Below are positions 44,491 through 53,416 of a stretch of 64,000 nt of DNA, piece after piece. The first letter of the stretch is position 1, and each line of letters begins with the position of its first letter. Below the pieces are notes generated by a model. It searched no databases, was not told the origin of the DNA, and saw only the letters and a program-made list of their open reading frames with translations. The DNA lies in NCBI RefSeq assembly GCF_000523275.1, contig NZ_ATHQ01000001.1:62001-126000 (forward strand), read 5' to 3'. The position numbers and the translations under genes are program-made. The DNA comes from Lebetimonas sp. JH292 (GTDB lineage: Bacteria > Campylobacterota > Campylobacteria > Campylobacterales > Nautiliaceae).

Positions 44491-45240
44491 TCAACAGATA
44501 ATTACAGGAGTATTGTTATAAAAAAATATATTTAAATTAATTTCATAAATATCTTTTAAAATATTTTTATTAATTTCATTCTTTTTACACTGATATTTAA
44601 TTATTCCGTTTTTCATAAATATCAGCTTATCCGAATATTTCAAAGAAAGATTTATATCATGTATAATAATTATAGTTATTAATTCTTTTTCTTTTGTAAT
44701 TTTTTTTATAAAATTAAGAATTTCCAACTGATTTTTTAAATCAAGATTATTTGTGGGCTCGTCAAGCAATAATATTTTGCTCTCCTGTACAATAGCTCTC
44801 GCTATTGCAATTTTTTGAAATTCCCCTCCGCTTATTTCATTTATCTGTTTATTTTTTAATTCATTTAAATTCAGTTTTTCTATTATTTCATTTACTTTAT
44901 CAATATCTTCTTTTTTGGGAAAGAACTTAAAATAAGGCTTTCTTCCAAGCATTAAATAATCATATGTATTCAAATCGGTAATATCGTTTTTTTGTGATAC
45001 ATAACCGATTGTTTTGGCAAACTCGTTTATTTTTAATTTGTTTAAGTTTTTCTCATTTAAATAAACAGTGCCTTTTAAAGGTTTTAATATTTTTGCTATA
45101 TTTTTAAGCAATGTGGATTTCCCTGCTCCGTTCTTTCCTGAAATAGAAACAATTTCCCCTTTTTTAGCCTCAAAAGTAATATCTTGTAATATTTTTGAAC
45201 TTTTATAAGAAAATTCAAGATTATTTATTTTTAATTTCAT
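44491..45240 (-). CDS. Iron-siderophore/corrinoid-type ABC transporter ATPase
   Basis: 249 residues from ATG 45240 (AGGGG upstream; the longer open frame is inside the permease gene). Walker A SGKNGAGKSTLL (about 34-45), signature EISGGEFQK, Walker B LLLDEPTNNLD. FepC/BtuD/FecE type. It follows the permease by 1 bp. The substrate is iron chelate, heme or corrinoid; sequence cannot decide. Confidence 0.88.
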   Translation of the reverse strand: MKLKINNLEFSYKSSKILQDITFEAKKGEIVSISGKNGAGKSTLLKNIAKILKPLKGTVYLNEKNLNKLKINEFAKTIGYVSQKNDITDLNTYDYLMLGRKPYFKFFPKKEDIDKVNEIIEKLNLNELKNKQINEISGGEFQKIAIARAIVQESKILLLDEPTNNLDLKNQLEILNFIKKITKEKELITIIIIHDINLSLKYSDKLIFMKNGIIKYQCKKNEINKNILKDIYEINLNIFFYNNTPVIIC

Positions 45241-45241
45241 T

Positions 45242-46186
45242 TTAACCCCTGTGAAGTTTAAAGAGCAAATATAAAAACATAGGGGCACCTATAAAAGAAG
45301 TAAAAATTCCCACCGGAATAATCACAGGAGAAAGAACTGTTCTTGAAACATCATCCGCAATAAGCAATAAAACAGCACCTATAACGGCACTCAAAGGAAA
45401 AATATATTTAAAATTCGAATTATTTAATATTATTTTTGAAATATGGGGAGCTATTAAACCTATAAAACCTATAATTCCAAAATATGCCACACATATTGAA
45501 GTCAAGATTGTTACCAAAATTAAAGAAACAAACAATATTTTATTTTTATTAACCCCTATATTTTCTGATTCTTTTATATTAAGAGCATTAAAATCCCACG
45601 ATTTTAAATAAAAAAATATAAAAAAAATTAAAAACACAGTTCCTAAAACAATTAATTCTTGAAAATTAGCTCTTCCCAAATCCCCGAAACTCCAGTTAAT
45701 TATTGCAGAAAGCTGGGTTTCATCGGAAAAATACTGCAAAAACATACTACCTGAAGAAAAAAGGGCACTAAAGGCAACACCGGCCAAAATAAGCGATTCG
45801 GCTGCAAAATTTTTCATTATTCCAAAAAGCAGTATAAAAACCATAACACTCAGTGCGCCCAAAAAAGCACTTTCAATTAAAAACATATTATTAAAGAAAA
45901 CAACCGCTATACTAACCCCAAACAGCGCCCCGTGGGAAATACCCAAAGTAAACGGAGACGCCAAAGGGTTTTTTAAAACTGTTTGCATAACAGTACCGGC
46001 AATTCCCAAACTTGCACCGCAAAGCAAGGCACTTAAAATTCTCGGAAGTCTTATATTAAAAAGGATAAAATGATTTTGATTATTTAAGAATAAATCTTTT
46101 AAAGATATACTGAAATCTCCTATTTTCAGGGATATAAAAGCTATCCCCAATAAAAGGAGAAAAAAGAAAAAAATTTTACTTTTCAT
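45242..46186 (-). CDS. FecCD-family ABC transporter permease
   Basis: 314 residues, about nine to ten helices. LPRILSALLCGASLGIAGTVMQTVLKNPLASPFTLGIS (about 47-85) and FIGLIAPHISKII (about 235) are the FecCD signatures; GIFTSFIGAPMFLYLL ends it. It forms a homodimeric channel for substrate passed on by the binding protein encoded upstream. It overlaps that gene by 11 bp. Confidence 0.93.
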   Translation of the reverse strand: MKSKIFFFFLLLLGIAFISLKIGDFSISLKDLFLNNQNHFILFNIRLPRILSALLCGASLGIAGTVMQTVLKNPLASPFTLGISHGALFGVSIAVVFFNNMFLIESAFLGALSVMVFILLFGIMKNFAAESLILAGVAFSALFSSGSMFLQYFSDETQLSAIINWSFGDLGRANFQELIVLGTVFLIFFIFFYLKSWDFNALNIKESENIGVNKNKILFVSLILVTILTSICVAYFGIIGFIGLIAPHISKIILNNSNFKYIFPLSAVIGAVLLLIADDVSRTVLSPVIIPVGIFTSFIGAPMFLYLLFKLHRG

Positions 46187-47207
46187 TCATCTCCAATTTT
46201 TTAAATCCGCCAAAAAATTTAGCCATTTGTTTGTAGCACGCTTTTCCAAGTAAAAATTTATATAATTCGTCTGCTTTTTTTACAGGATTTACATCTTTAA
46301 ATTTATCCGGAAATACGACTTTTCCTATATAATAAGTATCTGCATATGCAGTTGCTATGTTTGTCATATATAAATTATACGGAAGTATGCCATAAACCTC
46401 GTTATTTTTTACAGCCTTTAAATTTTTAAAATTACTCATTTCTTTTTTTACAATTTTAAAACCTGATTCGTCTAAGAATATAATATCCGGATTTGCTTTA
46501 TATAAAGCCTCTTTAGAAATAAAAACCTGAGATTTTGCATTGGATTTAATTACATTATTTATTCCGATTAACTCAAAAGGAGGAAATTTTGGCATTGTAG
46601 AGGTTATACCGTGAATTCCTTTAAATGCAACAGCTCCGATATAAATTTTTTTATCTGTTTTTGACGCCCTTTTTCTCAAATCTTTGTCTGTTTCAGTTAA
46701 AAATTCTTTTAACTTCTCGGCTCTTTTTTCATTATGAATAATTTTTCCGATAAGATTTAAAGAATAAAACAGTTTATCATTTGCGAATGTTCCTATTTTT
46801 CCGTAACTTAATACAACTACCGGAATATTTGTTTTGTTTTGAATGTTATCAGCCTGAGAAGCGTTAATATATCCTGCAAAAATAACATCGGGTTTTAAAG
46901 CAATAATTTTTTCCAAATCAGGATTAGGATTTGGCCCGCCCATTCCGATTACCGGAAGTTTTAAAAGATTAGGATGTGTTAACATATAAGGTTTTTTAGA
47001 ATAAAAAGGAGATTTTTCTTTTTTTTCAATACCAACAACTTTATCTCCGCCCTGCATATAAACAACCAGTCTCAAAGCACCGGGGCCTATGGCAATAACC
47101 CTTTTCACATTATCTGAAACGTTTACAACCCTACCCAGTGAATCTTTAACACTCAAAGCAAAAACTGATACAAAACAAACAGCAATTAATAAAATTTTTT
47201 TTAACAT
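46176..47207 (-). CDS. Periplasmic substrate-binding protein, iron/corrinoid ABC transporter
   Basis: 343 residues. Signal peptide MLKKILLIAVCFVSVFALS, then the TroA/BtuF-like domain: SLGRVVNVSDNVKRVIAIGPG (about 24-44), KPDVIFAGYINASQADNI (about 103) and KANPDIIFLDESGF (about 238). No lipobox Cys, so it is probably soluble in the periplasm. First gene of the binding protein-permease-ATPase operon; with the adjacent decayed porin the cluster may once have formed a complete outer-to-inner uptake path. Confidence 0.88.
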   Translation of the reverse strand: MLKKILLIAVCFVSVFALSVKDSLGRVVNVSDNVKRVIAIGPGALRLVVYMQGGDKVVGIEKKEKSPFYSKKPYMLTHPNLLKLPVIGMGGPNPNPDLEKIIALKPDVIFAGYINASQADNIQNKTNIPVVVLSYGKIGTFANDKLFYSLNLIGKIIHNEKRAEKLKEFLTETDKDLRKRASKTDKKIYIGAVAFKGIHGITSTMPKFPPFELIGINNVIKSNAKSQVFISKEALYKANPDIIFLDESGFKIVKKEMSNFKNLKAVKNNEVYGILPYNLYMTNIATAYADTYYIGKVVFPDKFKDVNPVKKADELYKFLLGKACYKQMAKFFGGFKKLEMNEK

Positions 47208-47244
47208 AACAAATCCTTTAAATAAATTGAACCAAAAAAAAGGA

Positions 47245-47386
47245 GGAATTTTCTAAGATGGTCAAAGAAATTATATAATACAAACTTAAAAATTACTTAA
47301 AAAAACTTTTTTCTTGTATAATTATAGAACAGATTTTTAAAAAGAAGAAAAAGAAGGAACTTTCTAAAAGGTTCAAGTGAATTATA
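47245..47386. repeat. Imperfect direct repeat (47245-47274 and 47356-47386) in a divergent promoter region
   Basis: GGAATTTTCTAAGATGGTCA... and GGAACTTTCTAAAAGGTTCA..., each about 31 bases with most positions shared and both ending in AATTATA-like sequence. The copies flank a TATAAT-rich segment between the ABC transporter (minus) and the zinc-ribbon protein (plus). They could be operators or remnants of an insertion. Confidence 0.45.
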
Positions 47387-47424
47387 ATTCATTTTTATTA
47401 AATAAGAGTTAAAAGGTCTAAAAA

Positions 47425-48057
47425 ATGAGCTGCATCTATTGTAATCATTATATTTTATACAAATTAAAAAACGGATATTACAAATGCGCAAAATGCAAAA
47501 GAAAATTTTCACCGAAAAAAATTGAGCGGAAAGCAAAAATATTAAAAGGATTTTTAGATGAATTAAATCCCACGGAAATTGCTGAAAAATATAATATTTC
47601 ATACGCAACGGTGGTAAAAGAAATACAAAACATAAGAAAAATAGTTGTAAATATTTGTGAAGAGGAATTTTTAAAAAAGCAGGATTTAAAAGAGTTTAAT
47701 GAATATTTATATATACCCAAAACAAACAGAAAAAATAAAAATTCCATTTATAAAGCGCAAAATTTTTTAACTATCGATTATGGAGGGAAAATATACAATA
47801 TACTGCTAAGCGATATGCAAAAATACAAAAATTTAAGTTATGAGGAAATTAAATCTCTTCTAAGGCAATCGCAGTTGATTAAAATACAAAAACAGATTTT
47901 AATATATCAGTTTTGGGAATATTTTGAAACATTTATTACCAAATATAAAGGTATCAAGGAAAAAAATTTTATATATTATTTAAAAGAAGCCGAATTCAGA
48001 TTTAACAATTTTAAACTAAGCGTAAGTGAACTCGTAAATTATGAGATTCATCTATAA
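47425..48057 (+). CDS. Zinc-ribbon/HTH protein related to IS1595-type transposases (possibly domesticated)
   Basis: 210 residues. A C4 zinc ribbon (MSCIYCNHYI...YYKCAKCKRKF, cysteines near 3, 6, 23, 26), then a helix-turn-helix (LNPTEIAEKYNISYATVVKEI, about 46-66), like the N-terminus of IS1595-type transposases; the end KEAEFRFNN resembles their C-terminal NEFxFRFNR. I cannot find a DDE catalytic triad, and no terminal inverted repeats are visible, so it is probably no longer a transposase and may act as a DNA-binding regulator. It converges with hypF, overlapping by 6 bp. Confidence 0.6.
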   Translation: MSCIYCNHYILYKLKNGYYKCAKCKRKFSPKKIERKAKILKGFLDELNPTEIAEKYNISYATVVKEIQNIRKIVVNICEEEFLKKQDLKEFNEYLYIPKTNRKNKNSIYKAQNFLTIDYGGKIYNILLSDMQKYKNLSYEEIKSLLRQSQLIKIQKQILIYQFWEYFETFITKYKGIKEKNFIYYLKEAEFRFNNFKLSVSELVNYEIHL

Positions 48058-50207
48058 ATTCCAAACTCCGTATGCTGCCTGCCCAACGCTGATACCCCCG
48101 TCGTTAACGGGAATTTTCTGATTAAAATAAAAACCATCTACTAAAGATAACATGGTTTTATTTTGAAAAACACCGCCTGTCAATAATACAGGCAGATTAT
48201 AATTTTTTGAAATCTTTTTTATTAAATTGGCAAGGGAATTTAAAAAAACAGAAGAAATTAATTCAAAATTTCCCCTGTTTTTTGCCAAAAATTCAATTAA
48301 AGGATAAAAATTAATTCTTTTATTAATTTTTAAATCAATATATTCTTTTATTAAAGGATTGTAATATCTTTCAATCAGCATTCCGGAAAACCCCTCATAT
48401 TCATTTCTTTCTATCATTCCGCCTAAAAATGCGACCATATCAAATATTCTTCCTACAGATGAAGTTAGAGGAAAATTTCCGTTTTTTAAGGAAGAGGCCA
48501 ATTTATAATTTGAATATTTTTTTCCAATTTCATCATTTAAAAGACTGACCGCCATATTAGCAGGATATTTAACAGCTTTTTCTCCCCCTATTAATTTAAA
48601 ATATTTAAAATGATGTACTCTTTCAAAATTTTTTCTGTTTGCTATAAAAACTTCACCTCCCCAAATAGCCCCGTCGTCTCCGTATCCGGTCCCGTCCCAT
48701 GCAAACACCAAAGCTTCATTTAAATCAAATTCAAAAAGCCCGCTTAATGCATGTGCGAAGTGATGTTGAATTTGAATAATTTCTTTTTTTTGATTTTTTG
48801 CCCATTTTGTAGATTCATAATACGGATGTTTATCACAGATTATAATATCTTCTTTAAAATCATAAAGTCTTCTAAAAGTCTCAATTGTCCTTTCAAAATA
48901 CTCAATACTGTCAATTGTGCCTAAATCCCCAATATGAGGCGATAGTATCATTTTATTATTAAAGGCAAGGGTTATAGTATTTTTCTGATTAGCTCCAACT
49001 GCAAGTATATTTGGTTTTATATTTTGTTTAATACTAAATGATTTTGGAGCATATCCACGTGAGAGTCTCATAGTGATAAACTTATTTTTAACACTTTGTA
49101 CAACCGAATCATCGCATGCGTTTACAATATCCCTGTTATAATCAAGTATATAATCTACAACATTTCCAAGTTTTTTAATTAACTCATCACTATCTCTTAT
49201 AATTGGATCGTTGCTTATATTAGCGCTTGTAGCAACTATAGGAAAATCTAAAAAGTTAAAAAGTAAAAAATGCACGGGGGTATAAGGCAAAAACACGCCG
49301 TATTTTCCGATACCGGGAGCAATGCCGGTTAGCTCTTTTTTCTTTTTTACAATAACTATCGGTTTTTCTTTTGAAAGAATTAATTTTTCATCATTTTCAT
49401 TTATTTCACAGTATTTTTTTATATTTTCAATATTTTTAAACATAATTGCAAAAGGTTTGGAAGGTCTTCTTTTTCTTTCTCTCAATTCCAAAACCGCTTT
49501 TTCGTTTGTAGCATCACATACTAAATGAAAACCTCCCAGTCCTTTGATAGATACAATTTTACCCTTCTTTTATTTTTTCAGCAATAAATTCAATCTTTTC
49601 AATTTCTTCATTAAATTCAATAGTTCTATATTTTTCACTTTCAACTTTACATTTAACACTGAGTTTCGGCCCGCAGTCATAACAGCTTATCGGCTGGGCA
49701 TGATATCTTCTGTCCATCGGATTAGTATATTCCCTGTAACATTTTTCACACATTTTAAATTTTTTCATTGAAGTATTAATTCTATCATAAGGAATATTTT
49801 TTATAATCGTATATCTAGGACCGCAGTTTGTGCAGTTAATAAACGGATACAAAAACCTTCTGTTATTTTTATCATACATTTCTTTCAAACACTCCTCACA
49901 TACACAGATATCAGGAGATATTGAAGTGGTTTTTGTAGTTTCTTTTGATTCTTTTATTATAAAATTTTTATATCCCTTAAAAGATAAAACTTCTTTTTTA
50001 ATAGAATCAATTCTTGCGAGAGGAGGAAGATTTTGTTTTTAAAACATCGATAAATTTATCTATATTTTCACCCTCTATTTCAACAATCACACCGTCAGAA
50101 CTGTTTAAAACATATCCTCTGAGATTTAATTTTTTAGCAATTTTGTATACAGTGGGTCTAAAACCTACACCCTGGACTATTCCGTTTATTTTATATCTTA
50201 TTCTCAT
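48052..50207 (-). pseudogene. hypF: Carbamoyltransferase HypF, frame broken twice by single extra bases
   Basis: Three consecutive frames make one HypF. The acylphosphatase part (MRIRYKINGIVQGVGFRPTV) breaks near 50030 in KTKSSSSRKN; removing one A in AAAA reads TNLPPLARID. The zinc-finger part (CEECLKEMYD...INCTNCGPRYT; KMCEKC...ISCYDCGPKL) breaks at 49559 after AEKIKEG; removing one G of GGG reads EGKIVSIKGLGGF. The last part (48052 on) holds the YrdC and Kae1-like domains. The span is 718 codons plus two bases, giving 717 residues, near the usual 750. HypF makes the carbamoyl group for cyanide ligands, so loss would disable [NiFe] hydrogenases; error or very recent mutation is likely. Confidence 0.9.
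49630..49664. repeat. Degenerate 7-nt tract inside hypF
   Basis: Heptamers ATTTTTC, ACTTTCA, ACTTTAC, ATTTAAC, ACTGAGT on the plus strand. It encodes LSVKCKVESEKYR just after the second zinc-finger CYDCGPK block, where HypF proteins usually have a short variable segment, so the tract looks inserted in a tolerated site. Confidence 0.65.
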
Positions 50208-50297
50208 AAAATACCTTATTTAAAAGAAGTAAAAAGGAGAAAAAATGAAAAAAGCGACTTACAAATAAAATTATACAAAAAAGGTATTAAACTATCG

Positions 50298-52046
50298 TTA
50301 AGATTTTGAGTTAATAACTGCATTTCCATATGCTTCTATTGCACCGCTTAGAGGAAGCGCCTTTGGCACAAAAACAGAATAGTTTTTAGAAATATAAGTA
50401 TAAATTTTATTTAAAAATTCACCTTCAAACATGTCTCCCGCTAAAACAGCTCCGCTTAATACCATTTCTTTATTTAGAGTTTCATAAATATTATTTAAAA
50501 ATTCCGCAAAACTCTCAACTATCCCGTAACTTAACAGATAATCATCAACACCGGCAAGCCTGAAGCTCATAGCCGTTCTGATTGCCCAGAGAGGATCTAA
50601 ATTCCGCTCATTCATTTTATAATCAATTCTTGGACCTTTTTTAGTCATTGCAGAACTTGAAAATTCCATTATTTTTTCGGCAGCTTCGTCAATATTATCA
50701 CTAAATCCCAAAACTATACCTATAAGGCCCCACAAATAATAAACCCCTTTTTTATCGGTGTTTAAATTTGCTTTCATTGCATTCAAAAACAAATCATTTC
50801 TTTTTTCCGAAAAATTCTTTACAAGTTTTTTGCCTGTATCGTTCATTGCGGCAATTGATGCAAAAATTTCTTCAAAAGAATTAAATTTAAACTCAAACGA
50901 AATATATTCAACAAGTCCGAATTTTGGAGAATTTAATAAAATTTTACTTTCATCGCTTTTATACAAAATATATCCAAGCGTAATTTTATCTTCTAAATTC
51001 CACATATCGACAACACCGTAAAAACCGGCAAGATATTTAGGATTTTCTTTTGCCTTAATTTCCGGAAAATTTTCTTTTAAATCTAAAACAGTTTTTTCTT
51101 CTGTGGAATAAGCGGCATATTTATCATTAATTCCTGCAGAATTACCAAGTGATTTTTCAAATTTGGGAATCAATCCCCTGTCACCTTTTACGGGAATAAT
51201 TACATGTTCTTTTGTATCTGTGACAACAGCCAATATTTCTTCATCTTTTTTAATATCAAAATTAAAAAATTCAGCTTCCCCCGCTCCTTTTAATCCTATA
51301 AGTTTAATATCGTTTTTAATTTCTTCGCATAAAAGTTCAAGTATCATATCATCAGGCAGCTTTACATAATATGCAGGAGTTGAAAGTCCAAACGTTTTTT
51401 TAAAATCTATATTGGTTTTTAATTTAATAAAAGGTTTTTCAATACTTGCCAAAGCCTTCGCATCTCCATCAAAGCTCATAAAATAAGAGGCAACAGCACT
51501 CAAATCAACCGCCAAAATTGCATCAACATTTTCTAAATTTGTTGTTAATTTATATTTACCGTTAAACGTACCAATACAAACCTCACCGTCTTTTTTCAGT
51601 TTCTCGGCAATTTCTTCAAAATATTTTTTTCTTTCGTTTTTATCATTTAATTTTTCATTATCAATTTTCAATTCTTCATTTAACTGATATCCGCATATTT
51701 CACAATGATGCATTGGATTATAATAATTTTTATTATTTACATCTTTTACCTCACTTAAACATCTCGGGCACGGAGGCAGGTTTCTTTTGGGAAAGTCATT
51801 TGATAAAAATTCACTAAATTCTTCTGTAACTTCAGCATTTAAAGAATTTAAAAAAATAGACATCGGAAGTTCATGAGCTAATTTTGAGGAATATTGCTCA
51901 ATTTCTTTTTCATTACCTTTTACATATACATATAAATATTCGTTTTCTTTTTTAATGCCAATTGGTAAATTCATCTCTTTTGCAACTCTTATAAAAAATC
52001 TCTCCAGCAAATCTCCACTGTATTTTAAAACAAATTTAATTATCAT
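50298..52046 (-). CDS. hydE: Wolinella-type hydrogenase protein HydE (HypF-like maturation factor)
   Basis: 582 residues. An acylphosphatase-like N-terminus (FVLKYSGDLLERFFIRV...) is followed by a zinc-ribbon, CPRCLSEVKD...HHCEICGYQL (about 93-123), laid out like HypF zinc fingers, then a long domain resembling the HypF C-terminus with an AGDMFEGEF block near the end. The fifth gene of the hydABCDE operon in Wolinella and Helicobacter encodes such a protein, needed for active hydrogenase although its exact step is not known. It is a different family from the radical-SAM HydE at 9218, despite the name. It overlaps hydD by 4 bp. Confidence 0.78.
   Translation of the reverse strand: MIIKFVLKYSGDLLERFFIRVAKEMNLPIGIKKENEYLYVYVKGNEKEIEQYSSKLAHELPMSIFLNSLNAEVTEEFSEFLSNDFPKRNLPPCPRCLSEVKDVNNKNYYNPMHHCEICGYQLNEELKIDNEKLNDKNERKKYFEEIAEKLKKDGEVCIGTFNGKYKLTTNLENVDAILAVDLSAVASYFMSFDGDAKALASIEKPFIKLKTNIDFKKTFGLSTPAYYVKLPDDMILELLCEEIKNDIKLIGLKGAGEAEFFNFDIKKDEEILAVVTDTKEHVIIPVKGDRGLIPKFEKSLGNSAGINDKYAAYSTEEKTVLDLKENFPEIKAKENPKYLAGFYGVVDMWNLEDKITLGYILYKSDESKILLNSPKFGLVEYISFEFKFNSFEEIFASIAAMNDTGKKLVKNFSEKRNDLFLNAMKANLNTDKKGVYYLWGLIGIVLGFSDNIDEAAEKIMEFSSSAMTKKGPRIDYKMNERNLDPLWAIRTAMSFRLAGVDDYLLSYGIVESFAEFLNNIYETLNKEMVLSGAVLAGDMFEGEFLNKIYTYISKNYSVFVPKALPLSGAIEAYGNAVINSKS
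51650..51684. repeat. Degenerate 7-nt tract inside Wolinella-type hydE
   Basis: Heptamers ATTTTTC, ATTATCA, ATTTTCA, ATTCTTC, ATTTAAC on the plus strand, encoding NEELKIDNEKL in the linker just after the zinc ribbon. It is the same kind of insertion site as in hypF. Confidence 0.7.
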
Positions 52047-52615
52047 ACTTCTAATCCTTTTAATGATTCTTCCGGAACACCCCTTTTAAAAGATTCTTTA
52101 GCAACTTCTGTAAGTTTTACATCAGGATTTTTAATTTTTGCTTCAATCCCTAATTTATTGAGTTCTGTAATTAAAATCTTTTCCATTAATTTTGCGGCTT
52201 CCTGAACCTCGGGGGTTATACTAAAAGTAGTATCTTCACCTATTACATATGGCACTACTCCTATAATTTTTGTTTCAGGCAAATCACCCATCATATCAAT
52301 CATTTGAAGGGTTTGAAGCATTTCAACTTCATGTGCACTACCTTGCCAACTAACGCACTCAGGCACATTTCTAAAATCAAAAAAATAGACATCTCCTATT
52401 TTTGCCTCGTCAACATCCACACAGTCAAATACAAAAACCCTGTCGTATTCAACAATTATAGGTATCAGTCTCTGAGCAAGAGTACCTCCGTCAATTATGT
52501 CAATTTCATGAGGACCCATGAAGTCATATTTTTCATCAATATAATTTGCAAGATGGACTCCGATTCCCTCATCACCAAATAATATATTACCTATTCCCAA
52601 AATTAATATTTTCAT
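52043..52615 (-). CDS. hydD: [NiFe] hydrogenase maturation endopeptidase HydD (HyaD/HybD type)
   Basis: 190 residues. ILGIGNILFGDEGIGVHLANYI (about 4-25) holds the conserved Glu/Asp metal site, and VDVDEAKIGDVYFFDF (about 66-81) follows. It removes the C-terminal extension of the large subunit HydB after nickel insertion, which closes the active site. HydB here has such an extension. Longer than HybD (about 164) by a C-terminal helical part. Located between hydC and hydE. Confidence 0.93.
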   Translation of the reverse strand: MKILILGIGNILFGDEGIGVHLANYIDEKYDFMGPHEIDIIDGGTLAQRLIPIIVEYDRVFVFDCVDVDEAKIGDVYFFDFRNVPECVSWQGSAHEVEMLQTLQMIDMMGDLPETKIIGVVPYVIGEDTTFSITPEVQEAAKLMEKILITELNKLGIEAKIKNPDVKLTEVAKESFKRGVPEESLKGLEV

Positions 52616-52637
52616 TTTTTACCTTTGATTTTAAGAT

Positions 52638-52683
52638 TATATAGTAGGTAGAAAACAGGGCTCTGTTCACTACTTACTATATA
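52638..52683. repeat. Long inverted repeat (21-bp arms) between hydC and hydD
   Basis: TATATAGTAGGTAGAAAACA(G) and its near-perfect reverse complement are separated by GGCT, forming a 21-bp hairpin with few mismatches. There is no clear T run after it on the minus strand, so a role in mRNA processing or stability between structural (hydABC) and maturation (hydDE) genes is as likely as termination. Confidence 0.7.
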
Positions 52684-52699
52684 AAAGAGAAAAAGAAGA

Positions 52700-53416
52700 T
52701 TATTCTTCTTCTTTTTCCCATTTCATACCTGAGAATATTGCATCCATTGAACCGTTTTTGTTAAATACACCGTTAAATACAGCCATATAAATGTGAATAA
52801 ATACAATAATTATAATCAGCCACATAAATATATGATGCCAAAGTCTTACATAAGCAAGTCCTCCGAAAAATGTTTCAACAGCTTTTGCGAACGGATAAAA
52901 AAAGGCACCCATTCCGTTATGATAAACTTCGGCATATAAAGCAAGACCAGTAATAATAATACCGTAAAAAAACAGATAAAGTGCAAAATATGCCCAAAAT
53001 TGCAACGGATTGTAAACACCTTTAGTGTGTGGATGTTTAGAAACAAATAAATAATATCCAACTTGTTGGAGAGCCACTTTTATATTAAACGCATCTTTTA
53101 ATGAAGCTCTTTCATATTTTCCTTCCCTAAAAAAGAAGAAATAAAAAGTTTTATACAAAACTGCGCCAATCATTGCAAAACCGAAAATAATATGCAATTC
53201 CCTAAAATATCCCTGTGTAAACCTGGTTGGATCTACAGAAACATTTGCATATGTCACATAAGGATTGGCAATATAAAACCCGGTTGCAATAAGAGCAAAA
53301 ATAGAAATGGCTCTAATCCAGTGCTGCCATCTATAACCGGCGGAAAATTCTATTCCGCCTAAATAATTTCCCATTACTTTTAAAAATTTCATTTGTGCCT
53401 CCTTAGCATGCACCAT
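52700..53416 (-). CDS. hydC: [NiFe] hydrogenase cytochrome b subunit HydC
   Basis: 238 residues with four transmembrane segments (about 32-52, 75-95, 143-163, 195-220) and heme-ligand histidines in the HydC/HyaC pattern (RWQHWIRAISIFALI, LHIIFGFAM, RLWHHIFMWLIIIIVFIHIYM). It carries two b hemes and passes electrons from periplasmic HydAB to menaquinone. It overlaps hydB by 14 bp. Confidence 0.94.
   Translation of the reverse strand: MVHAKEAQMKFLKVMGNYLGGIEFSAGYRWQHWIRAISIFALIATGFYIANPYVTYANVSVDPTRFTQGYFRELHIIFGFAMIGAVLYKTFYFFFFREGKYERASLKDAFNIKVALQQVGYYLFVSKHPHTKGVYNPLQFWAYFALYLFFYGIIITGLALYAEVYHNGMGAFFYPFAKAVETFFGGLAYVRLWHHIFMWLIIIIVFIHIYMAVFNGVFNKNGSMDAIFSGMKWEKEEE

Noticed and set aside
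47425-48057. Active insertion sequence
   Set aside because: No catalytic triad, no terminal inverted repeats and no target duplication are visible.
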